Source of the DNA: Aeromonas rivipollensis
GTDB lineage: Bacteria; Pseudomonadota; Gammaproteobacteria; Enterobacterales; Aeromonadaceae
Reading direction: 5' to 3'
Length of the DNA: 64,000 nucleotides
Assembly (NCBI RefSeq): GCF_010974825.1
Contig: NZ_JAAILA010000031.1
Location: forward strand, 1 to 64,000
Shown: positions 57,892 to 64,000 of the stretch, piece after piece
Numbering within the stretch: position 1 is the stretch's first letter
Layout: every line of letters starts with the position of its first letter
Made by a program: the position numbers and the translations under genes
Notes under the pieces: generated by a model
Databases searched by the model: none
What the model was told of the DNA's origin: nothing
What the model saw: only the letters and a program-made list of their open reading frames with translations

Positions 57892-60800
57892 ATGGAAATC
57901 TTGCGTGGTGCCCCAGCACTGTCTGAGTTTCGTGTCCACAAGCTGCTGCAGAGCTGCGCACAGAGAGGAGTAGAGATAGCAGACGTCTATGCCGAATATG
58001 TGCACTTTGCCGAGCTTTCGAGCCCGCTCTCGCCCCCGGAGCGAGCGACCTTGGGCCAGCTTCTGCGCTACGGCCCGACCATCCCGGAACACACCCCCAG
58101 CGGTCAGCTGTTTCTCGTTACCCCCCGCCCCGGCACTATCTCCCCCTGGTCTTCCAAAGCAACCGACATCGCCCACAACTGCGGCCTGAACCAGGTCAAG
58201 CGGCTGGAGCGCGGCATTGCCTATTACGTGCAGGCCAAGAGTGAATTGAGCGCAGCCCAGCGTGGCGAGGTCGCAGCCCTGCTGCACGATCGCATGATGG
58301 AGGTGGTGTTCGATGAGCCGAGCCAGGCAGCCGCCCTGTTTGCCCATCACGAGCCGCGCCCCTTCACCCAGGTGGATGTGCTGGGCGGTGGCCGCAGCGC
58401 CCTGGCCTCGGCCAACATCGAGCTGGGCCTGGCGCTCGCCGATGACGAAATCGACTACCTGGTGGAGAACTTCACCCGCCTTGGTCGCAATCCCAACGAC
58501 ATCGAGCTCTACATGTTCGCCCAGGCGAACTCCGAGCACTGCCGTCACAAGATCTTCAACGCCGACTGGACCATAGACGGTGAGCAGCAGCCCAAGTCGC
58601 TGTTCAAGATGATCAAGAACACCTTCGAGCAGACGCCGGATCATGTCCTGTCTGCCTATAAAGACAACGCCGCCGTGATGGAAGGCAGCCAGGGTGGCCG
58701 CTTCTTCCCGAGCCCCGCCAGCGGCGAATACCAGTATCACCAGGAGCGCGTCGACATCCTGATGAAGGTGGAGACTCACAACCACCCGACCGCCATCTCC
58801 CCCTTCCCGGGGGCGGCCACCGGCTCCGGCGGCGAAATTCGCGACGAGGGCGCGACAGGCCGTGGCGCCAAGCCCAAGGCGGGCCTGGTGGGCTTCTCCG
58901 TCTCCAACCTGCGCATCCCAGGTTTCGAGCAACCCTGGGAGCAGGATTTCGGCAAGCCGAGCCGCATCGTCAGCGCCTTTGACATCATGCAGGAGGGGCC
59001 CCTTGGCGGCGCCGCCTTCAACAACGAATTCGGTCGTCCGGCCATCCTCGGCTACTTCCGTACCTTCGAAGAGCAGGTGCCGAGCCACAACGGCGTCGAA
59101 GTGCGCGGTTACCACAAGCCCATCATGCTGGCGGGCGGCATAGGCAACATCCGCAGCGAACACGTCCAGAAAGGGGAGATCCCGGTGGGGGCAGCCCTGA
59201 TCGTGCTGGGCGGCCCGGCCATGAACATAGGTCTGGGTGGTGGCGCGGCATCGAGCATGGCCTCCGGCCAGTCTGCCGAAGACCTCGATTTCGCCTCTGT
59301 GCAGCGGGACAACCCCGAGATGGAGCGCCGCTGCCAGGAGGTGATCGATCGCTGCTGGCAGCTGGACGATGACAACCCCATCGTCTTCATCCACGATGTG
59401 GGCGCCGGCGGCCTCTCCAATGCCATGCCGGAGCTGGTGAACGACGGCGAGCGCGGTGGTCGCTTCGACCTGCGCGCCATCGCCAGCGACGAGCCGGGCA
59501 TGAGCCCGCTGGAGATCTGGTGCAACGAATCCCAGGAGCGTTACGTGCTGGCGGTCGCCCAGGACAAGCTGCCCCTGTTCAAGGCCCTGTGCGAGCGTGA
59601 GCGCGCCCCCTATGCGGTCATCGGCACCGCCACCGAAGAGAAGCACCTCACTCTCTCGGATGCGCATTTCGACAACCAGCCCATCGATCTGCCCCTGGAC
59701 GTGCTGCTCGGCAAGGCGCCCAAGATGCACCGCGACGTGCAGACCCTGCCCGCCCAGGGCAAGGCCCTGCAACTGGATGGCATCACCCTGAATGACGCGG
59801 CCGAGCGGGTACTGCGCCTGCCGACAGTGGCGGAGAAGTCCTTCCTTATCACCATTGGCGATCGCAGCGTGACCGGTCTGGTCAACCGCGACCAGATGGT
59901 CGGCCCCTGGCAGATCCCGGTGGCCGATTGCGCCGTCACCGCCGCCACCTACGACAGCTACCATGGCGAAGCCATGTCCATGGGGGAGCGCACTCCGGTG
60001 GCACTGCTCTCCCACGCAGCCTCTGCCCGTATGGCGGTGGCCGAGGCCCTGACCAACCTGGCACCGGCCCACATTGGCTCCCTCAAGCGGGTCAAGCTCT
60101 CCGCCAACTGGATGTCTGCCGCCGGTCACCCGGGGGAAGATGCCGGCCTCTATGAGGCGGTCAAGGCGGTGGGCGAGGAGCTCTGCCCGGCCCTTGGCAT
60201 CACAATCCCGGTGGGCAAGGACTCCATGTCCATGAAGACCCGCTGGCAGCAGGACGGGGAAGAGCGCAGCGTCACCTCGCCGCTCTCCCTGCTCATCTCC
60301 GCCTTCGCGCGCGTGGAAGACGTGCGCAATACCGTCACGCCGCAGCTGCGTACCGATCTCGGCGAGACCGACCTTATCCTGATCGACCTTGGCAACGGCA
60401 AGCAGCGCCTCGGCGCCTCCGCCCTGGCTCAGGTCTATCGCCAGCTTGGTCAGAACGCCCCGGATCTGGACAACCCCGTCCAGCTCAAGGGCTTCTTCAA
60501 CGCCATCCAGGCGCTGGTAGCGGATCGCAAGCTGATTGCCTACCACGACCGCTCCGACGGCGGCCTCTTCGTCACCCTGACCGAGATGGCCTTCGCCGGT
60601 CACTGCGGTCTCGACATCCAGCTCGACCGCGTGGGTGGCGAACTGCTGCCTGCCCTGTTCAACGAGGAGCTGGGTGCCGTCATCCAGGTGCGCCGCGACG
60701 ACAAGGAAGCCGTGCTGACCCTGTTGGCCGGTCACGGTCTGGCGGCCTGCTCCCATGTGCTGGGTACTGTGCGTGAAGACGATCTCATCCTGTTCCAGCG

Positions 60801-61785
60801 TGCCGGGACCGAAGTGTACCGCGCCAGCCGCACCGCCCTTCGCACCCTCTGGGGCGAGACCAGCTGGCAGATGCAGCGCCTGCGGGACAACCCCGAGTGC
60901 GCGGATCAGGAACATGCCGCCCGCCAGGACGCCACAGACCCTGGTCTGCAGGCCAGGTTGACCTACAACCCGTCCGAGGACGTGGCCGCGCCCTATATCG
61001 CCCGCGGGGTTTCCCCCCGTCTGGCGGTGCTGCGCGAGCAGGGGGTCAACTCCCACGTGGAGATGGCAGCGGCGTTCGACCGCGCCGGGTTCGCGGCGGT
61101 GGATGTGCATATGAGTGACATCCTGTCCGGTCGCATCAAGCTGGAAGAGTTCCAGACCCTGGTGGCCTGTGGCGGCTTCTCCTACGGTGACGTGCTGGGG
61201 GCGGGGGAAGGCTGGGCCAAGTCCATCCTGTTCAACGACAACGCCCGCGAACAGTTCCAGCGCTTCTTCGAGCGTGGCGATACCCTCTCCTTGGGGGTGT
61301 GCAACGGTTGCCAGATGATGTCCAACCTGCGCGACCTCATCCCGGGGGCCGACTTGTGGCCACGCTTCGTGCGCAACCGCTCCGAGCGTTTCGAGGCGCG
61401 CTTCAGCCTGGTGGAAGTGCAGGACTCTCCGTCTGCCTTCTTCGACGGCATGGCGGGCTCAGTGATGCCCATCGCCGTCTCCCACGGGGAAGGGCGGGTG
61501 GAAGTGCGCGATGCCGCTCACCTTGCCGCGCTGCAACAGAGCGGCCTGGTGGGGCTGCGTTTCGTGGACAACCGCGGCCAGGTCACCGAGCAGTACCCGG
61601 CCAACCCGAACGGGGCACCGGCGGGCATCACTGCGGTCACCACCACGGACGGCCGCGCGACTATCATGATGCCGCACCCGGAGCGGGTGTTCCGCACAGT
61701 GGCGAACTCCTGGCACCCGGACAACTGGGGCGAGGATGGCGCCTGGATGCGGATGTTCAGAAACGCTCGCGTGCGTCTGGGTTAA
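57892..61785 (+). CDS. purL: Phosphoribosylformylglycinamidine synthase, single-chain
   Basis: Fourth step of purine synthesis: FGAR plus glutamine and ATP to FGAM. The 1297-residue length is that of the fused gammaproteobacterial enzyme. Seen: [18 protein letters not shown] (near 205), [20 protein letters not shown] (near 295), [11 protein letters not shown], and [13 protein letters not shown] in the FGAM synthetase core. The C-terminal glutaminase domain has nucleophile [13 protein letters not shown] (near 1140) and the catalytic PHPERVFR (near 1262). GAGAAAGG precedes the ATG. Confidence 0.98.
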   Translation: MEILRGAPALSEFRVHKLLQSCAQRGVEIADVYAEYVHFAELSSPLSPPERATLGQLLRYGPTIPEHTPSGQLFLVTPRPGTISPWSSKATDIAHNCGLNQVKRLERGIAYYVQAKSELSAAQRGEVAALLHDRMMEVVFDEPSQAAALFAHHEPRPFTQVDVLGGGRSALASANIELGLALADDEIDYLVENFTRLGRNPNDIELYMFAQANSEHCRHKIFNADWTIDGEQQPKSLFKMIKNTFEQTPDHVLSAYKDNAAVMEGSQGGRFFPSPASGEYQYHQERVDILMKVETHNHPTAISPFPGAATGSGGEIRDEGATGRGAKPKAGLVGFSVSNLRIPGFEQPWEQDFGKPSRIVSAFDIMQEGPLGGAAFNNEFGRPAILGYFRTFEEQVPSHNGVEVRGYHKPIMLAGGIGNIRSEHVQKGEIPVGAALIVLGGPAMNIGLGGGAASSMASGQSAEDLDFASVQRDNPEMERRCQEVIDRCWQLDDDNPIVFIHDVGAGGLSNAMPELVNDGERGGRFDLRAIASDEPGMSPLEIWCNESQERYVLAVAQDKLPLFKALCERERAPYAVIGTATEEKHLTLSDAHFDNQPIDLPLDVLLGKAPKMHRDVQTLPAQGKALQLDGITLNDAAERVLRLPTVAEKSFLITIGDRSVTGLVNRDQMVGPWQIPVADCAVTAATYDSYHGEAMSMGERTPVALLSHAASARMAVAEALTNLAPAHIGSLKRVKLSANWMSAAGHPGEDAGLYEAVKAVGEELCPALGITIPVGKDSMSMKTRWQQDGEERSVTSPLSLLISAFARVEDVRNTVTPQLRTDLGETDLILIDLGNGKQRLGASALAQVYRQLGQNAPDLDNPVQLKGFFNAIQALVADRKLIAYHDRSDGGLFVTLTEMAFAGHCGLDIQLDRVGGELLPALFNEELGAVIQVRRDDKEAVLTLLAGHGLAACSHVLGTVREDDLILFQRAGTEVYRASRTALRTLWGETSWQMQRLRDNPECADQEHAARQDATDPGLQARLTYNPSEDVAAPYIARGVSPRLAVLREQGVNSHVEMAAAFDRAGFAAVDVHMSDILSGRIKLEEFQTLVACGGFSYGDVLGAGEGWAKSILFNDNAREQFQRFFERGDTLSLGVCNGCQMMSNLRDLIPGADLWPRFVRNRSERFEARFSLVEVQDSPSAFFDGMAGSVMPIAVSHGEGRVEVRDAAHLAALQQSGLVGLRFVDNRGQVTEQYPANPNGAPAGITAVTTTDGRATIMMPHPERVFRTVANSWHPDNWGEDGAWMRMFRNARVRLG

Positions 61786-61810
61786 TCCCGCGCTGACGTT
61801 CTAGAGAATC

Positions 61811-61839
61811 AAAAACCGGCCTCCGTGGCCGGTTTTTTT
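61811..61839 (+). terminator. Terminator after purL
   Basis: AAAAACCGGCC, loop TCCGT, GGCCGGTTTTTTT: an 11-bp stem with a seven-base T run. Confidence 0.92.
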
Positions 61840-62007
61840 ATGGGCGTGTGAGGCGCTCTGCGAGCCTTGGGTCCATGGCTGGTGGCGGAGGGAAGTGAGA
61901 TGAAAGATGAGAGAGCTGAGGGGAGAGAGCGGACAGGGGAGGGCGTTGGCACTGTGAGCCAGGCTCCCTTGCCGGGTTGATACCTGAGCCCGGCAGTCTG
62001 GCGAGAT

Positions 62008-62035
62008 AAAAAAACCGGCCACGAGGGCCGGTTTT
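62008..62035 (-). terminator. Terminator after nuoN
   Basis: AAAACCGGCC, loop ACGAG, GGCCGGTTTT with extra A on the left, which is the T run for the leftward nuo operon. Its stem is nearly identical to that of the purL terminator 170 bases away. The purine-rich stretch between the two shows no gene. Confidence 0.88.
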
Positions 62036-62056
62036 GTTGTCTTGGCTGACGGGGTG

Positions 62057-63520
62057 CTAGCGCAGCACCACGTACTGGAAGCCCTGCACCAGGCTGATGA
62101 CCGGCTGGGGGTAGATGCCCAGCGCCACCACCAGGATGGCGGAGAGCAGCACCACAAGCCCACCGGAGGAGAAGGCCCAGTCGGCCCTGGCATCGCGCAG
62201 CTGCATGCCGGGTTCCCGCAGATAGAGGGTGACCATGACCCGCAGGTAGTAGTAGAGGCCCAGGGCACTGCCGAGCACTATGGCGCCGGAGAGCCACCAC
62301 AGCTTGGCATCGACCGTCACCCCGATGAGGTAGAACTTGCCGATGAAGCCCAGCGTCATGGGGATGCCCGCCAGGGAGAGCATCATCACCGTCATGACGG
62401 CTGTCAGGTAGGGGCGCTTCCAGAACAGGCCGCGATAGCTGTGCAGGGAGTCCGCATCCTTGCCGCGATAGGGGCTGGACATCATGCTGATGACGCCGAA
62501 GGCCCCCAGGCTGGTGAAGAGGTACATCAGCAGGTAGACACCGGCCGCTTCCACCGGCATCTGGCCGAGGCGGCTCGCCACTATCACTGCCAGCAGGTAG
62601 CCGAAGTGGGAGATGGAGGAGTAACCCATCATCCGCTTGATGTTGGTCTGGATCAGCGCCAAGAGGTTGCCGACCACGATGGAGATGACCGCCATGGCCG
62701 CCAGCAGCCAGTGGATCATGGGATCCGAGGTGGCCGGCACCGCCAGGTAGAAGCGCAGCAGCACGCAGAACACGGCTATCTTGCTCACGGTGGCGAGGAA
62801 GGTGGCCACAGGTGCCGGGGCGCCCTCATAGACATCCGGGGTCCAGAGGTGGAAGGGGGCGAGCGACAACTTGAAGGCAAAGCCCACCAGCATCAGGCCA
62901 AAGCCCCCCATCAGCAGCGGGTGGTGAGCCGGGCTCTGGGCCAGGGTCAGACCGAGATCGCTGAAGCTCAGGCTGCCTGCCTGGGCATAGAGCAGCGCCA
63001 TGCCGAACAGCAGGAAGGCGGTGGCGGCAGCGGAGAGCACCATGTACTTGATGCTGGCCTCCAGGGAATGGCGCTCGCGATAGGCATAACCCACCAGACC
63101 GAACATGGGCAGGGTCAGCATCTCGATCCCGATAAACAGTGACGCGAGATGGCGGGAACCCGCCAGCACCAGGCCACCGGCGGTGGCGATCAAGAGCAGC
63201 AGGTAGAACTCTTCCCGGTTGTCCGGGTAGCCCTTGAGCCAGGAGCGACCGAAGGTACAGGTGGCCAGGGCGCCGATGAGCACCAGCCCCATGTAGAAGA
63301 CCGCATAGCTGTCCACTTGCAGCAGGGGAGTGACCCCCTGATCCCCCTGGGCCATGACGATGGGCAGGGAGAAGAGCGCCAGGTTGAGGCCTGTGATGGT
63401 CACCACGAAGGCGGTGTCATCGCAGCGCTTCCAGGCGATGGCGAGCATCAGGGCGACCATGGCCCCCGTGGTCAGCAACAGGGGCAGCAGGGCCAATAGT
63501 TGGGCGGCGGTAAACGTCAT
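62057..63520 (-). CDS. nuoN: NADH-quinone oxidoreductase subunit N
   Basis: Proton-pumping membrane subunit of respiratory complex I, 487 residues with about 14 membrane segments. The antiporter-like core shows [40 protein letters not shown], and [23 protein letters not shown] with the conserved lysine and histidine region. [15 protein letters not shown] closes the core. It is the last gene of the nuo operon, starting 49 bases after nuoM with GGGAG before the ATG, and is followed by a terminator. Confidence 0.96.
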   Translation of the reverse strand: MTFTAAQLLALLPLLLTTGAMVALMLAIAWKRCDDTAFVVTITGLNLALFSLPIVMAQGDQGVTPLLQVDSYAVFYMGLVLIGALATCTFGRSWLKGYPDNREEFYLLLLIATAGGLVLAGSRHLASLFIGIEMLTLPMFGLVGYAYRERHSLEASIKYMVLSAAATAFLLFGMALLYAQAGSLSFSDLGLTLAQSPAHHPLLMGGFGLMLVGFAFKLSLAPFHLWTPDVYEGAPAPVATFLATVSKIAVFCVLLRFYLAVPATSDPMIHWLLAAMAVISIVVGNLLALIQTNIKRMMGYSSISHFGYLLAVIVASRLGQMPVEAAGVYLLMYLFTSLGAFGVISMMSSPYRGKDADSLHSYRGLFWKRPYLTAVMTVMMLSLAGIPMTLGFIGKFYLIGVTVDAKLWWLSGAIVLGSALGLYYYLRVMVTLYLREPGMQLRDARADWAFSSGGLVVLLSAILVVALGIYPQPVISLVQGFQYVVLR

Positions 63521-63569
63521 GACAAGGCTCCCGGTGTGGACAAGGAAAGGGAGAGAGAAACAGAGGGCA

Positions 63570-64000
63570 TCATTGCAGTGCTCCTGTGGCTGGCAGCGCG
63601 TACCAGTGCAGCACGCTCAGCAGGCTGCTGCTGGCGGTGTCGAGCACGGGTTGCGGGTAGAGACCGAGCAGCACCAGCAGACCGGCTATGGTCAGCATCA
63701 TGGCCAGCTCCCGTCTGTCCAGGCCCTTGAGGACGCTCTCGTCCTTGGGGGCACCGAAACAGGCGCGCTGCAGCATGATGAGGGAGTAGACCGAGGCCAG
63801 CACCAGGCCGAAGGTGGCGATGATGGTGATGATGGGGGCCACCTGGAAGCTGCCGATGAGGATCAGGAACTCGCCGACAAAGTTGCCGGTGCCCGGCATG
63901 CCAAGGGAGGCCACCGAGAAGAACAGCATGACGCCGGGCAGGTAGCGCAGCCGACCCCAGAGGCCGCCCATCAGGCGCAGGTCCCGGGTGTGCAGGCGCT
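63570..64000 (-). CDS. nuoM: NADH-quinone oxidoreductase subunit M, 3' part only
   Basis: C-terminal 140 or so residues of the complex I subunit M; the gene continues past the right edge. The reading frame stays open to the window end and includes [20 protein letters not shown], then [21 protein letters not shown] and [14 protein letters not shown], all typical of NuoM. The nuoM-nuoN order matches other gammaproteobacteria. Confidence 0.95.
   Translation of the reverse strand, partial: RLHTRDLRLMGGLWGRLRYLPGVMLFFSVASLGMPGTGNFVGEFLILIGSFQVAPIITIIATFGLVLASVYSLIMLQRACFGAPKDESVLKGLDRRELAMMLTIAGLLVLLGLYPQPVLDTASSSLLSVLHWYALPATGALQ

Noticed and set aside
57787-61110. Open frame of 1107 codons antisense to purL
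   Set aside because: It is the complement of an unmistakable purL; high GC keeps stops rare. No recognisable domain or ribosome site.

Overview
The window reads as a contiguous stretch of chromosome from a high-GC gammaproteobacterium, most like Aeromonas. This is inferred from gene content and order (zapA-6S RNA, ygfB-ubiH-ubiI-gcvTHP, queA-tgt-yajC-secDF, iscRSUA-hscBA-fdx, rlmN-pilF-rodZ-ispG-hisS-yfgM-bamB-der, mltF/purL, nuoMN), not from a database search. Sampled core genes are about 62% GC. No rRNA, tRNA, CRISPR array, integrase or transposase was recognised.

Layout. 1-3752: leftward operon of a LacI-family regulator, a two-domain sugar ABC ATPase, its permease and the first codons of a binding protein, headed by a 20-bp palindromic operator. 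3879-8013: 6S RNA and zapA leftward, then ygfB, ubiH and ubiI rightward. 8193-13131: glycine cleavage genes gcvT, gcvH and gcvP, with unusually structured leaders before gcvT and gcvP. 13318-17670: one very large AT-richer gene encoding a NACHT/STAND-like NTPase with a helical middle and a probable C-terminal PD-(D/E)xK nuclease. It is the outstanding accessory element and a candidate single-gene anti-phage system. 17816-22971: accessory genes (VOC-fold protein, methyltransferase, sensor diguanylate cyclase, small secreted protein, MFS transporter).

23047-26430: peroxide defence (ahpC-ahpF behind an OxyR-like site), a candidate small RNA with a CRP/FNR-type palindrome inside its promoter, and a CBS-domain protein. 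26706-32717: queuosine genes and the Sec accessory membrane complex, then a rhodanese. 32808-36795: nlpI and the oxygen-independent ubiquinone hydroxylation genes ubiU, ubiV, ubiT. 36980-43288: trmJ, then the ISC iron-sulfur operon behind two abutting IscR type-1 boxes; iscX is not found. 43347-45940: two tandem PepB-like M17 peptidases. 46211-55904: ndk, rlmN, pilF, rodZ, ispG, hisS, yfgM, bamB, der, yfgJ. 55935-64000: a previously unremarked 49-residue basic small protein, mltF, purL, and nuoN plus the 3' part of nuoM.

Functional links: ubiH/ubiI (aerobic) and ubiUVT (anaerobic) are alternative ubiquinone routes feeding the NADH dehydrogenase encoded at the right end. The ISC cluster supplies Fe-S clusters to rlmN, ispG, ubiU/ubiV and Nuo products. 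The gcv genes deliver one-carbon units, consistent with a weak PurR-like operator before purL.
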